A stretch of DNA of 64,000 bases. Origin: DATJLY01 sp963729295 (GTDB lineage Bacteria; Pseudomonadota; Alphaproteobacteria; ATCC43930; CGMCC-115725). Positions 1 through 8,613 of the stretch are shown piece after piece. The notes under the pieces were generated by a model. That model was not told the origin of the DNA and searched no databases. It saw only the letters and a program-made list of their open reading frames with translations. A program made the position numbers and the translations under genes. Each line of letters starts with the position of its first letter. Position 1 is the first letter of the stretch. Location of the stretch: the NCBI GenBank assembly GCA_963729295.1, contig CAVSNJ010000029.1:62001-126000 (forward strand). Direction: 5' to 3'.

Positions 1-876
1 CCAGACGCCGCGCAAAGGCGCGTGTTCGGCGCGGCGCCCGATCCGAAGTTCGTGGTCTCGTTCGCGCCCGCCGGAACGGTTCGACCGGCGCAAGGCGGAT
101 GGGAATTGAGCGGCGAATGGCCCTGGGGATCGGGCGGCGATCACTGCGATTGGGCGATGGTGGGGGCGCTCGTGCCTGGCAGCGAAGGCGGCCCGCCCGA
201 GGCGCGGATGTTTTTGCTGCTGCCGGGCCAGTTCCGCATGCGCGACGTGTGGCACAGCGTCGGTCTCAAAGGCTCGGGCACGAACAACATCGTGGTCGAT
301 CCGGTGTTCGTGCCGGCGGAGTTCACGCTCGACATCTCCGCGGCGCGCGAGGCGACCGCGCCCGGATGCAGTCTCGACGAGGGCATCATCTTCCGCTCGC
401 CGCTCAGCGCGCAGGCGTGGGTCGGCATTGTGTCGCCGTTGCTTGGCGTCGCGCACGGCGCCTGCGACAGCTTCATTGACTACACGCGGACGAAGACGTC
501 GACATTCGGCGGCAAGTCCGCCGAGATCACGCCGATGCAGGTCGCGATCGGCGAATCGCTCGCCGAGCTCGACGCTGCCGTCGCGCTCGCAGCGCGCATC
601 AACGAGGGGCTGTTCGCCGAACAGCCGGTGACGCTCGCGCATCGCGTGCGCTATCGCCGCAATGCCACCTTGGCGGCGCGGCTGGCGCTGAGCGCGGTCG
701 ATCGCCTCTTCGATCTCGCCGGCGCCCAAGGTCTCACGGAGCTGAGCGCCTTGCAGCGCCATTGGCGCGACGCGCATGCGATCGCGCATCACTATGCGCT
801 CGGCGGCGTGGCGTTCCAGAATGCCGGGCGCATGGCGCTCGGCCTCGGCATGACTCCGGGCGATCCGCTCTACTGA
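1..876 (+). CDS. acyl-CoA dehydrogenase-family flavoprotein (5'-truncated)
   Basis: The reading frame is open from base 1, so the gene begins before the window; 291 residues and the stop are present. The visible part resembles the middle and C-terminal helical domains of acyl-CoA dehydrogenase-like flavoproteins, including the group D flavin-dependent monooxygenases (HsaA, DszC type). A beta-rich stretch with the motif GEWPWGSGGDHCDW is followed by an all-alpha C-terminus ending near a GDPLY tail. Those monooxygenases use reduced flavin from a partner reductase to hydroxylate aromatic or heterocyclic substrates. The N-terminus and any reductase gene lie outside the window, so the substrate cannot be named. 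A plain acyl-CoA dehydrogenase is the alternative. Confidence 0.8.
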   Translation, partial: PDAAQRRVFGAAPDPKFVVSFAPAGTVRPAQGGWELSGEWPWGSGGDHCDWAMVGALVPGSEGGPPEARMFLLLPGQFRMRDVWHSVGLKGSGTNNIVVDPVFVPAEFTLDISAAREATAPGCSLDEGIIFRSPLSAQAWVGIVSPLLGVAHGACDSFIDYTRTKTSTFGGKSAEITPMQVAIGESLAELDAAVALAARINEGLFAEQPVTLAHRVRYRRNATLAARLALSAVDRLFDLAGAQGLTELSALQRHWRDAHAIAHHYALGGVAFQNAGRMALGLGMTPGDPLY

Positions 877-884
877 CCAGCGCC

Positions 885-1283
885 TTATTCCTTCGGCTTC
901 AATTTCAGCGAGGCGGAATTGATGCAGTAGCGCAGGCCCGTGGGCTTGGGGCCGTCGGGGAAGACGTGGCCCAGATGCGCCTCGCAGCGACTGCACAGCA
1001 CCTCGGTGCGCGCCATGAACAGGGCGCGGTCGGTTTCGGTCTCGACCACATCCTTGGCGACCGGCTCATAAAAGCTCGGCCATCCCGTGCCGGAATCGTA
1101 TTTCGTGTCCGAGCTGAACAGCTCCTGTCCACAGCAGACGCAGGTGTAGACACCTTTCGCCTTCGCATCCCAGTATTCGCCGGTAAAGGCGCGCTCCGTG
1201 CCTTTCTGCCGCGCGACGTGATACTGCTCGGGCGTAAGCTCTTTCTTCCACTCGGCGTCCGGCTTTTCGATCTTGTCGGCCAT
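885..1283 (-). CDS. msrB: peptide-methionine (R)-S-oxide reductase MsrB
   Basis: MsrB reduces the R form of methionine sulfoxide in proteins, repairing oxidative damage. The 132-residue product has two zinc-binding CxxC pairs (CVCC and CSRC), the family motif GWPSF and the catalytic cysteine in RYCINSASL near the C-terminus. An in-frame ATG seven codons upstream (1304) exists, but the MADKIEKPD start fits family length better. It is convergent with the preceding flavoprotein gene, with only 8 bases between them. The zinc ligands, the catalytic cysteine and the length are all as expected for a complete, functional enzyme. Confidence 0.95.
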   Translation of the reverse strand: MADKIEKPDAEWKKELTPEQYHVARQKGTERAFTGEYWDAKAKGVYTCVCCGQELFSSDTKYDSGTGWPSFYEPVAKDVVETETDRALFMARTEVLCSRCEAHLGHVFPDGPKPTGLRYCINSASLKLKPKE

Positions 1284-1349
1284 CTTCGATCTCCTCGCCG
1301 CCATGATACCGCAGCAGCGGCGGAGGAGCCATTGCCGGAGAGACGCCGC

Positions 1350-1502
1350 TCAGCGCTCGATGCGCGCGGGCGGACCGCCGCAATTACGCCCGCCGGCCGT
1401 CGCACACGCCTGCATGCGGTTCCAATCGTAGAAGGAGAAGAGAAACTCGGTGAGCAGAAAGGCCGTCACGATCGCGGCCACGATGAGCAGAAGCTGACGC
1501 AT
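1350..1502 (-). CDS. small single-pass membrane protein, unknown function
   Basis: A 50-residue ORF starts with MRQLLLIVAAIVTAFLLTEF, a clear hydrophobic segment, followed by a short polar tail containing two cysteines (QACATAGGRNCGG). The tail ends in PPARIER. The pattern of one N-terminal membrane helix and a small extracytoplasmic cysteine-containing tail looks like a conserved small alphaproteobacterial protein rather than a chance ORF. It is too short for most gene finders. The same frame is open far upstream as antisense to the next genes, but that extension is arginine-rich noise. No function can be assigned. Confidence 0.6.
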   Translation of the reverse strand: MRQLLLIVAAIVTAFLLTEFLFSFYDWNRMQACATAGGRNCGGPPARIER

Positions 1503-1622
1503 GTACTCGACTATGAAGATGCGGGCCGCGCGGCGCAAGCACGCCCGGCCACGCTCGATCAGGCCATTATTCCTTAACACACTCGACCTAGACTTCCGGG
1601 TCCACTCTCCCGCCCGCTCGCC

Positions 1623-3023
1623 ATGCTCAACCTGAGTTCGTCGAAACGATACGAGGTCGCGGCGCGGCGCGGCGGACGTTGGCTGATCGACTGCCTCGCC
1701 CGCAGCGAGAGCGAGGCGCGTGCGCGCGCCGACGAGCTTTATCGCGACGAGACGATCGAGGCGGTCCGCGTCGTCCGGGCGCGCTTCGGCCATGACGGGA
1801 CATCGTTCGAATCGGTTCTGCTCGAACAGGAACGCCCGAAACGGCAGGGCGCGCCCCAGGTTCGCATCGCGGCGGCGCCCGGCGACGCGGCGTGGTGCGA
1901 AACACTCGACGATTTCTACGGGCGCGCGAGCCGGCGCGCGATCGCCCGGCTGCTGCGCAATTTCCTCGACCGCTACGGCATCACGCCCACGGAGCTGCTG
2001 CACCATCATCGCTACATGCGCATGCTCGAGCGTCAGGAGAATCTCCTGATCCAAGCGGTGCAGCGGATGGCATCGATTCAGGGGAAGGCGCGCGGCATCG
2101 AGCCGCGCGTGCGCGGCGATGCGATCGACCGCTTCGTCGCCGAGGCGAACGCGCGGGCGCGTGACGCACTCGCTTCGCGCGCGGCGCCGCGGCTCGGCGA
2201 AGACGGCATCGACGCTCTTGTTGCCGCCATTGCGAGCGTGGCGAAGAACGACGCGGATCAGGCCTTTTACCTGCGCTTTGCCGTCAGCCTCGCGTGGGAG
2301 GAGAATTTCGGGCCCGCAGAAAAGCTTGCGGCGGCAGGTGCGTGGGCTGGCGCGTCGGACGCGCTTTTGCCGCTCGTCGACGAGATCGCCAGCGGGCTCC
2401 TGGGAGCGGCAGGCCTCGTTCAGGAAGTGCTCGGCGCGCAGTCGCATCTCGCCGCGGCGCTCGGCACGCTGGCGGATCTCGCGCTGGGGCATGTCGAGGA
2501 AAAGATGCCGCTGGCGCTGGCTCCGTTCGCCGCCCGCCTTGGCGCCGCATCTCTGCCGGAGACGCGCCTTGTCCTCGTCGAACGCATCGAGCGCGAGCTC
2601 GCGAGCGAGAAGCCGCTGAGCCGCGACGATGCCGCGACACAGCGGCGCCAGTTCGAAGCCCTGCTCGACAAGCTCGTCGATGCCGATGGGTTTTTCGTCG
2701 GTGGCCCGGCCATGATCGAAGCCATCGCGCGACGTACGCGCCGTCTCGAAATCGTTGGCGGCGTCAATTCCGTGCGCTTGCGCGCGGACACGGTGGCCGG
2801 CCGGCTGGACGAGTTGCTGGCTCATGCCGCAGACGTTTTTGCCGAACGGCAGCAGCGCGCGATCGGCACGTACTTCGCCAGCCTGCTCGACGAACTCGGC
2901 GCAGATCGCGAGGCGGTCGAAACCTATCGCCCGCGCGTCGGCGGCCTGCCGTTCCCGGATGCGCTGAAGGGCGCGATGTTGGCCCGCTTCCCGAGCGCGG
3001 GATCGCGCGCCCAAAAGGCATGA
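1623..3023 (+). CDS. conserved hypothetical protein, 466 aa
   Basis: The product is a 466-residue soluble, largely helical protein beginning MLNLSSSKRYEVAARRGGRW. The first 80 residues look like a small alpha/beta domain (RWLIDCLARSESEARARADELY). The remainder is alanine- and leucine-rich helix with no membrane segment, signal peptide or catalytic motif that I recognise. The ATG is chosen because the coding character starts there and no upstream in-frame start is better. A pentapeptide-repeat gene follows on the same strand after about 60 bases, so the two may be co-transcribed. Its function is unknown. Confidence 0.75.
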   Translation: MLNLSSSKRYEVAARRGGRWLIDCLARSESEARARADELYRDETIEAVRVVRARFGHDGTSFESVLLEQERPKRQGAPQVRIAAAPGDAAWCETLDDFYGRASRRAIARLLRNFLDRYGITPTELLHHHRYMRMLERQENLLIQAVQRMASIQGKARGIEPRVRGDAIDRFVAEANARARDALASRAAPRLGEDGIDALVAAIASVAKNDADQAFYLRFAVSLAWEENFGPAEKLAAAGAWAGASDALLPLVDEIASGLLGAAGLVQEVLGAQSHLAAALGTLADLALGHVEEKMPLALAPFAARLGAASLPETRLVLVERIERELASEKPLSRDDAATQRRQFEALLDKLVDADGFFVGGPAMIEAIARRTRRLEIVGGVNSVRLRADTVAGRLDELLAHAADVFAERQQRAIGTYFASLLDELGADREAVETYRPRVGGLPFPDALKGAMLARFPSAGSRAQKA

Positions 3024-3086
3024 ATTAACAGCGTTTTTACCCGGTCCCGCTAATCTGTGAGTCGGGGTCAAGCGCTTTAAGAGATC

Positions 3087-4418
3087 ATGCCGCGCCAAAC
3101 GCTTAAGACGGTTTCCGATGACGTAAAGCCGGCCGCGCGAACGCCGGAGGAAATCGTCCAGATTCTCGATGCGCACGAACGCTGGACCCAGAAACAGCAG
3201 GGCGGCGTTTGCGCCGACCTCACGTTGCAGGTTCTGTCGGGCGCCAATCTTTCGCGCATCAATCTGCGCGGCGCGAAGCTCGCGGGCTGCGACCTGTCGC
3301 ACAGCCGCCTCGCCGGCGCGGATTTGCGCGGCTGCGACCTGTTCTCGGCCAATCTCAGCAATGTCGATCTGACGAACGCCAATTTGTGCGGGTCCGATCT
3401 GCGCGGCATCAATCTGCGCGGCGCGAATCTGACGGGGGCGCGGCTCGAGAACGCCGATTTGCGGAAGGGCTCGCTGCTCGGACCCGGGAGCGACGGCACG
3501 GTTTCGTTCGTCGGATCGGTTAACGGCAAGGCCGACATGCGCGCGACGGGCATGAAGTGCGCCGACCTGACCGGCGCGCGGCTCAACGACGCCATCCTGA
3601 CCGGCGCCGACCTGACCGAAGCGAAGCTCCTCAATGCCACGCTCGTGGGCGCGACGCTGCAAAGCACGCGGCTCGTCGATGCGCAATTGGCCGGTGCCGA
3701 TCTCACCAACGCCAATCTCATTCAGGCGGATTTCAAGAACGCGGATCTCGCTGGCGCCACGGTTGCCGGCGCAAACCTCGAGGGCAGCGACTTCACCGGC
3801 GCGAAGGTCGAGGGCGTCGATTTCTCGCGCGCCACGCTAACTGGTGCAAAGATCAGCCTGTCGATCTCAACGCTTGCCGAGGACGTGCAGAAGATCATCC
3901 ACGATCATGTCCTGTGGGCGGACAGCCATGGGCGCGAAGGATCGCGCGCCGAGCTCTATCGCCGCAATTTCGTGCGGATCGATTTCACGGGCGTCGATTT
4001 GAGCGGTGCGAGCCTGCTCGAATGCAAGTTCGGCAGCGCGCTGTTCCGGAAGTCGCGCCTCACCATGGCCAATCTCTCGGCCGCCGATCTCATCCAGTGC
4101 GATCTCAGCGACGCGGTGCTGAACGGGGTGAATCTGGCGAAGGCCGATCTGTCGGAGGCACAGCTCTGCGGCGCCCAGATCGGACCGGTCGAAATTCGAA
4201 ATCGCGACGGATCGCCATCCGGACGCTTCTGGCCGGCCAACCTCACGGGAACCTGCCTGAGGAAGGCGAACCTGGCCGGCGCTGATCTGCGCATGGCCAA
4301 TTTGAGCCGGGCAGATTTGTCGGAAGCCGACCTGCGTGGTGCCATCCTCGAGGACGCGAATCTGGGCGGCGCGACGCTCGACGGAGCGATGCTCGAAGGC
4401 GCGAAGCTCCCGCTCTAG
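3087..4418 (+). CDS. pentapeptide-repeat protein with two repeat blocks
   Basis: The product has 443 residues, mostly tandem A(D/N)LxX pentapeptides (for example SGANLSRINLRGAKLAGCDL) that should fold as a right-handed quadrilateral beta-helix. There are two separate blocks. Each is preceded by a similar helical segment: residues about 22-45 (IVQILDAHERWTQKQQGG) and about 266-290 (VQKIIHDHVLWADSHGREG). This suggests internal duplication of a helix-plus-repeat unit. No signal peptide, membrane helix or catalytic domain is visible. Some pentapeptide proteins mimic DNA and protect gyrase, but nothing here identifies a partner. Start and stop are unambiguous. Confidence 0.9.
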   Translation: MPRQTLKTVSDDVKPAARTPEEIVQILDAHERWTQKQQGGVCADLTLQVLSGANLSRINLRGAKLAGCDLSHSRLAGADLRGCDLFSANLSNVDLTNANLCGSDLRGINLRGANLTGARLENADLRKGSLLGPGSDGTVSFVGSVNGKADMRATGMKCADLTGARLNDAILTGADLTEAKLLNATLVGATLQSTRLVDAQLAGADLTNANLIQADFKNADLAGATVAGANLEGSDFTGAKVEGVDFSRATLTGAKISLSISTLAEDVQKIIHDHVLWADSHGREGSRAELYRRNFVRIDFTGVDLSGASLLECKFGSALFRKSRLTMANLSAADLIQCDLSDAVLNGVNLAKADLSEAQLCGAQIGPVEIRNRDGSPSGRFWPANLTGTCLRKANLAGADLRMANLSRADLSEADLRGAILEDANLGGATLDGAMLEGAKLPL

Positions 4419-4429
4419 AAGCTCCCGCT

Positions 4430-5167
4430 CTAATTGAGCGGCGCGGCCAAGCGCGGTTCGGCGGATGCGATCTCGGTCAGGAGCTTATTGGTGATCGCGT
4501 CGCCAAAGGTCGTGAAGTCCTCGACGACCTGGAGAAACGCGCCCGGCCCGCCAACGACATTTTCCTTGTACCAGTTCGGCAGCCCGCCGGGCGGCTGGGT
4601 ATGGGCGAAGAAGTAGCCCTCAGGCCTCTTGTTGATGATGGCGAGGCCATTGATCGTCACGCCCTGCCCGATCGCCTCGTCGCGCGCGTCCGTGATCGGG
4701 CGGCCGGCATTGTTGGTGCCGTCGCCGGACACATCGATGATGCGGCGATCGGCCTCGACGCCACTCTTGCCAAACTCCGCCATGGCGAAGTCGATGGCCG
4801 CGCTGATCGACGTTCGCCCGCTGAACGAACGCGGCGCGCTGGCCAGCGTCGCGGCAAAATCCGCCGCCCCTTCCGCGTCCCGGATCACGGTCCATTTAAC
4901 GACGATATTCTGCTCGTCGGGGCCAGCCCATTCGATGAAGCAGACCGTGATCGCACGGTGCGTGCCGGCTTGGATCGCGGTCAGCACGCGCGGGCTGGTG
5001 ATCCCGGCGGCATAGCCCTGGCGTTGCAGCTTGAACTCGCCTTCATCGATGCTGCGGGAGACGTCGGCGGCCAGGACGAGCGCGACATCGACCAATTCCG
5101 CCCGCGCCACCCCCGCGCCGAGCACGACCGCTGCGAAGAGCGCCAGAAGAAACCGCCCGCTAAACAT
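4430..5167 (-). CDS. DUF1194 (von Willebrand factor A-type) secreted protein
   Basis: The 245-residue product has a clear Sec signal peptide (cleavage near AGVARA-E). It continues with VDVALVLAADVSRSIDEGEF, in which DVSRS is the DxSxS metal-ion-dependent adhesion site of a VWA domain, and IIDVSGDGTNNAG supplies the later conserved aspartate loop. This is the DUF1194 family, exported VWA proteins common in alphaproteobacteria and of unknown function. It probably acts in the periplasm as a metal-dependent protein-binding module. It is convergent with the pentapeptide gene; the two stops are about 10 bases apart. The signal peptide and the MIDAS motif are intact. Confidence 0.88.
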   Translation of the reverse strand: MFSGRFLLALFAAVVLGAGVARAELVDVALVLAADVSRSIDEGEFKLQRQGYAAGITSPRVLTAIQAGTHRAITVCFIEWAGPDEQNIVVKWTVIRDAEGAADFAATLASAPRSFSGRTSISAAIDFAMAEFGKSGVEADRRIIDVSGDGTNNAGRPITDARDEAIGQGVTINGLAIINKRPEGYFFAHTQPPGGLPNWYKENVVGGPGAFLQVVEDFTTFGDAITNKLLTEIASAEPRLAAPLN

Positions 5168-5420
5168 GGCACACCTCCGAGGCAGGTGACCTGGCGTCGA
5201 TCATAAGCCGCAAGGGCCGCCGGCGAAAGGCCGCGCGCGCCGCCGGCAGCCCCGCAATCCTTCCCTCCTCGTTCGGGACGGGGTTCCCTCCGAACGCAGC
5301 GGTTGAGGGAAAACAAAACGTCGCCACTCTCCCTCGCGAGCGCGAACTTTGTGTGTTCCCTTCCGTTGGTTCCGTTGGCACCGCAGGACGGGTGCCGAAT
5401 GGGTCAAAGAGGAACGTGTT

Positions 5421-5834
5421 ATGCCTTTCGACGGGACCGGCCTGGAAGGCCGAATCGATGCCCTCGACAAGATCGACAAGGTGATCGACCTGTTGTCGCG
5501 CGAGGAACGCTGGTGCAAACAGCAGCTCCGCTCCTATGACGGCCGGCGCTGCATCCTCGGCGCCATGATGGCGGCCGATGCGACGATCGCGCTCAAGGAG
5601 CCTATCCTCATGGCGATCAAACAGGTCACCGGGCGCGACTATCTCCGCATCGAGATGTTCAACGACCATCCCCTGACCAGCCATGGGCTGGTGGTGAAGG
5701 TGTTGAACCAGGCACGCGACAATATCGTTGCGGGGGTCGTCGTACGGCCGCAGTCGCGGGCCATGGCGCCCGTGCCGATATGGTGGGGGCCCTCGCTTAA
5801 GCCCCTATCGCAGCTGCGCCGCCTGTTCGCCTAG
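5421..5834 (+). CDS. DUF6197-like protein
   Basis: The protein has 137 residues and starts MPFDGTGLEGRIDALDKI. An earlier ATG at 5349 is in frame, but the one at 5421 has an AGAGGA ribosome-binding site six bases upstream, so it is preferred. The motif EERWCKQQLRSYDGRRCILG followed by an asparagine/aspartate-containing segment (EMFNDHPL) and VVKVLNQARDNI resembles DUF6197, a family of small cytoplasmic proteins of unknown function. It stands alone between the DUF1194 gene and an MFS carrier. Assignment to the family is by pattern only. Confidence 0.7.
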   Translation: MPFDGTGLEGRIDALDKIDKVIDLLSREERWCKQQLRSYDGRRCILGAMMAADATIALKEPILMAIKQVTGRDYLRIEMFNDHPLTSHGLVVKVLNQARDNIVAGVVVRPQSRAMAPVPIWWGPSLKPLSQLRRLFA

Positions 5835-6021
5835 GATTTACGGCGCGCCGCGCGCTGCGGCGCACAGTTCGTTCTGCGCTCGAGCCTCCCGCCCTGCGGC
5901 GGCGGGGCTCGATGTGCTTTAGGGGCCATCCGCATCCCTGCCATACGTAAGACGGCGCTTGCGGTTTTGCCGCCACCTTCCGACACTCGGCCCGCACCAG
6001 CCCTGGTTGAATGGCAAAGTC

Positions 6022-7308
6022 ATGAGCTTTGCGGCACGAAAACCCCGATTCCACTATGCCTGGACCATCACGGCGGTCGCGTTCCTGACCTTTCTGGTGG
6101 CGGCCGGAGTGCGTTCGGCGCCCACGGTTCTCATCGTTCCGCTCGAGCAGCAATTCGGCTGGGACCGCTCGACGGTCTCGTTCGCGATCGGCGTCCAGCT
6201 CCTGGTTTACGGGTTCGTCGGACCGTTTTCGGCCGCGCTCGTCGAACGGTTCGGACTGCGCGCGATGCTGCTTGGGGCGGTGACGCTGACGATCGTGGGG
6301 TTCGGCGGAACGCTGTTTGCGACGGAGCCCTGGCATTTGTGGCTGAGCTGGGGCCTCGGCGCCGGGCTGGGGACGGGTTCGGCCGCGCTCGTTCTCGCGG
6401 CCGTGATCGCCAACCGCTGGTTCGTCGCGCATCGCGGCATCGCCATCGGCGTCATGACCGGTAGCGCTGCGACCGGGCAGCTCATCTTCCTGCCACTGCT
6501 GGCCAACATCGTGCAGAACTTCGGCTGGCGCGCGTCGGTGTGGACCACCTGCGCGATGGCGACGCTGGTGCTACCGCTCTTGTTCTTCTTCATGTACGAC
6601 CGGCCACGCGATGTCGGGCTGAAGCCCTATGGCGTGCCGGACGACGCCGCCGACGAGCCGCTCCCGCCGCGCGTCAATCCCATCGCCAGCGTATTCGCGG
6701 TCTTCGGCGAGGCCGTTCAATCGCGCGATTTCTGGCTCTTGTCGGCGACGTTCTTTGTGTGCGGCGCGAGCACGTTCGGCCTTATCGGGACCCATTTCAT
6801 CCCGGCGTGCCTCGATCACGGCATCCCGGAGAACACGTCCGCCGAAATCCTAGCGGGCATGGGCGTCTGCAACGTCGTGGGGACGTTCGCTTCAGGCTGG
6901 CTCACGGACCGGTTCAATTCGCGGAACCTGCTGTTCTGGTACTACGGGCTGCGTGGCCTGTCGTTATTGTTCCTGCCTTTTGCTTTCGGCCTTTCGTTCT
7001 GGGGCCTCGGCCTTTTCGGAGCGTTCTACGGTTTCGACTGGATCACCACGGTTCCGCCCACGGTGCGGCTCACCAGCAATATCTTCGGGTTGCAGAAAGC
7101 CGGCATCGTTTATGGCTGGATCATGGTGATGCACCAGATCGGCGCCGCCGTGTTCGCCTATGCGAGCGGCGTACTGCGCACCGATTTCGGCGATTACGAC
7201 GGCGCCTTCATCGTGTCGGGCGTGATTTGCATCATCGCCGCGCTCCTGGTGCTTCGCGTCGGTCGCCGCAGTCCCGAAACGCCGCGTCCCGCCTTCGCCG
7301 GCGCGTAA
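6022..7308 (+). CDS. MFS transporter
   Basis: The 428-residue product has twelve hydrophobic segments arranged as two six-helix halves with a loop around residue 200 (RPRDVGLKPYGVPDD). The start MSFAARKPRFHYAWTITAVA is typical of the MFS group annotated as oxalate/formate antiporter or monocarboxylate-like carriers, with the Trp/Tyr-rich entry to helix 1 and GSAATGQLIFLPL in helix 5. The substrate is not predictable. The ATG at 6022 is used; an upstream in-frame start adds a non-conserved, arginine-rich leader. The 3' end overlaps by about 115 bases a possible truncated phage ORF on the other strand, which probably marks the left edge of the phage cluster. Confidence 0.88.
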   Translation: MSFAARKPRFHYAWTITAVAFLTFLVAAGVRSAPTVLIVPLEQQFGWDRSTVSFAIGVQLLVYGFVGPFSAALVERFGLRAMLLGAVTLTIVGFGGTLFATEPWHLWLSWGLGAGLGTGSAALVLAAVIANRWFVAHRGIAIGVMTGSAATGQLIFLPLLANIVQNFGWRASVWTTCAMATLVLPLLFFFMYDRPRDVGLKPYGVPDDAADEPLPPRVNPIASVFAVFGEAVQSRDFWLLSATFFVCGASTFGLIGTHFIPACLDHGIPENTSAEILAGMGVCNVVGTFASGWLTDRFNSRNLLFWYYGLRGLSLLFLPFAFGLSFWGLGLFGAFYGFDWITTVPPTVRLTSNIFGLQKAGIVYGWIMVMHQIGAAVFAYASGVLRTDFGDYDGAFIVSGVICIIAALLVLRVGRRSPETPRPAFAGA

Positions 7309-7433
7309 ACCGAAGACGGAACGTTACGTCCCATCGGCGAGACATTCGGTGTCGCCGCCATGACCGACTTGTAGGTCGTCGTCACGTCGGCAATCGCCTG
7401 CGCCAGATCGGCGAGGTGCAAGTCGGAGATCAC
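7194..7433 (-). CDS. possible truncated phage gene at cluster boundary
   Basis: A GTG at 7433 overlaps the stop of the preceding lipoprotein gene (GTGA), the same coupling used throughout this phage operon. It opens 79 codons. The first 40 residues (VISDLHLADLAQAIADVT...) look protein-like. The rest is antisense to the end of the MFS gene and low in character. I infer that this is the 5' part of a phage gene cut off where phage and chromosome sequences join, near 7310. It could equally be a chance ORF. Confidence 0.3.
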   Translation of the reverse strand: MISDLHLADLAQAIADVTTTYKSVMAATPNVSPMGRNVPSSVYAPAKAGRGVSGLRRPTRSTRSAAMMQITPDTMKAPS

Positions 7434-7615
7434 TTCGCGGGCGCCGCGCCGCAGCCGCCGCGCCACTTGCAATAGGCTTCGGCGGCGCTCACGTCGGCGT
7501 TGGTGACGGCGGCGGTGCCGGTGAGGACGCCGCCGATCGCCGCAATGTAGGCCACTGGCATGCCGCACCCACAGAGAGACCCGGCCACGGCGACCGCGAG
7601 AACGAAGCGCGTCAC
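7430..7615 (-). CDS. small lipoprotein of the phage lysis region
   Basis: The protein has 61 residues and starts at a GTG that overlaps the preceding stop (GTGA), so translation is probably coupled. The N-terminus TRFVLAVAVAGSLCGCGM is a lipoprotein-type signal with a cysteine after Leu-Cys-Gly, followed by a short hydrophobic stretch and two more cysteines. It comes after another lipoprotein at the end of the lysis cassette. By position it could play a spanin-like role, but no spanin feature (coiled coil or proline-rich tail) is evident. The function is unknown. Confidence 0.6.
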   Translation of the reverse strand: MTRFVLAVAVAGSLCGCGMPVAYIAAIGGVLTGTAAVTNADVSAAEAYCKWRGGCGAAPAK

Positions 7616-7905
7616 GAGCCGGCCGTTGGCGCCGGCGCGGCCGCGGGCGGCGTGAGGGTGATCGGCGTCGCCAGCGTCATGCAGGCAGAGCCGGCGGTCT
7701 GAGAAACCTTCGAGGTCTCCGCCGCCCCGGAAATATCGCCCGCTTCGGTGAGAACCGTCGTCGCATCGTTGGCGGCCTGCTGCGCCGCACAGGCTCCGGC
7801 GTCGATGACGAGCTGGCCTTGCTGAACGTCGGTCTGGGCCTGCTGCACCTGTGCCGCCGTACAGCCGGCAAGCAATGTCGCCACGAGAAGAAATGTTTTG
7901 CGCAT
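7612..7905 (-). CDS. lipoprotein, possible spanin-like lysis protein
   Basis: The 97-residue product has a classic lipobox, LLVATLLAGC, directly after MRKTF, so it should be a lipid-anchored exported protein. The mature part is glutamine- and alanine-rich, probably helical (AQVQQAQTDVQQGQLV), and ends in a proline-rich tail. The ATG at 7905 overlaps the stop of the upstream membrane protein by one base; a GTG one codon earlier is the alternative. Its place directly after a small membrane protein and an endolysin suggests a role in host lysis, perhaps at the outer membrane. This is an inference from context. Confidence 0.65.
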   Translation of the reverse strand: MRKTFLLVATLLAGCTAAQVQQAQTDVQQGQLVIDAGACAAQQAANDATTVLTEAGDISGAAETSKVSQTAGSACMTLATPITLTPPAAAPAPTAGS

Positions 7906-8072
7906 CACTTCGACTCCGGGAGAAGGATGTTGAGAATGCCGTAGGCGGCCATCGTCGCGATCGTGATCGGCGGCTGACTGCCAATTACGGCTTGCAGCAG
8001 CGATATCGCGAGCACCGCAAGCCCATGGTTGGTCGTGGCTTCGCCCCAGCGGGCGAGCAGATAGGCTGTCAT
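7905..8072 (-). CDS. short hydrophobic protein, holin candidate
   Basis: This 55-residue ORF has a strong GGAG ribosome-binding site six bases before its ATG (8072). Its stop overlaps the next start by one base. The sequence MTAYLLARWGEATTNHGLAV continues through a long, moderately hydrophobic stretch with an Ile-Leu-rich end and a short charged tail, consistent with one or two membrane helices. It lies immediately after the muramidase gene, where phage holins often sit. I call it a holin candidate only because of position and hydrophobicity. Confidence 0.6.
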   Translation of the reverse strand: MTAYLLARWGEATTNHGLAVLAISLLQAVIGSQPPITIATMAAYGILNILLPESK

Positions 8073-8136
8073 CGTCGTTCTCCGGGGATGGGCGCGCCTG
8101 GGCGGCGGATATCAGGCCGGCCGATCCGGCCTTCGC

Positions 8137-8613
8137 TCACGGCGGCAAATGTTCGCCCGCCTGCGCGATGCGGAAGAGCCGCTTCAACCAGCCGCGGCCG
8201 AACTGGGTGAATTCTTGCGCGCGCGCGTACCGTTCGGCGCGCAGCGCGAGGTAGCTCTGAAAATCGTCGTCCTGCGCCCGCGCCATGGCGATGAACGTCT
8301 CGCGGCCCGCGATGCCGTCGACGCCCAACCGCAATGCCGTTTGCGCGAGCTCGATTGCGCTTCCCTGGTTGACCGCACAGTCGAACACCGCGAGCGCCCA
8401 ACGCCAAGGCATGTCGCCGCAGCGATGCTTCTGCCAATAGTCGCGCTGGTAGATGTCCTTGGCCCCTTGGAGCGACAGGCTTGCGATGTCGATCCACGGG
8501 TAGGCGCGGCGCGAGATCCCGAATTTCGTTTCGCCGCCGCGGTCGCGCGGATCGAACACGTAGCCGCCCTCCTCGCCTACGATCAGCGCGAATGCGGCAT
8601 CGAAGAAGTTCAT
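8137..8613 (-). CDS. endolysin, GH108-family N-acetylmuramidase
   Basis: The 158-residue enzyme starts MNFFDAAFALIVGEEGGYVF. The EEGGY motif with the catalytic glutamate and the following DPRDRGGETKFGIS are diagnostic of the GH108 lysozyme-like family, which cleaves the glycan strands of peptidoglycan. FDCAVNQGSAIELAQ and GVDGIAGRETF match the C-terminal peptidoglycan-binding half. No signal peptide is present, so release would need a holin. The ATG overlaps the stop of the SprT-like gene by one base. It is the clearest lysis gene of the phage cluster. Confidence 0.92.
   Translation of the reverse strand: MNFFDAAFALIVGEEGGYVFDPRDRGGETKFGISRRAYPWIDIASLSLQGAKDIYQRDYWQKHRCGDMPWRWALAVFDCAVNQGSAIELAQTALRLGVDGIAGRETFIAMARAQDDDFQSYLALRAERYARAQEFTQFGRGWLKRLFRIAQAGEHLPP

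Noticed and set aside
1350..3686. A 778-codon minus-strand ORF across the 466-aa and pentapeptide genes
   Set aside because: It is antisense to two well-supported genes and arginine/alanine-rich; only the last 50 codons look like a protein.
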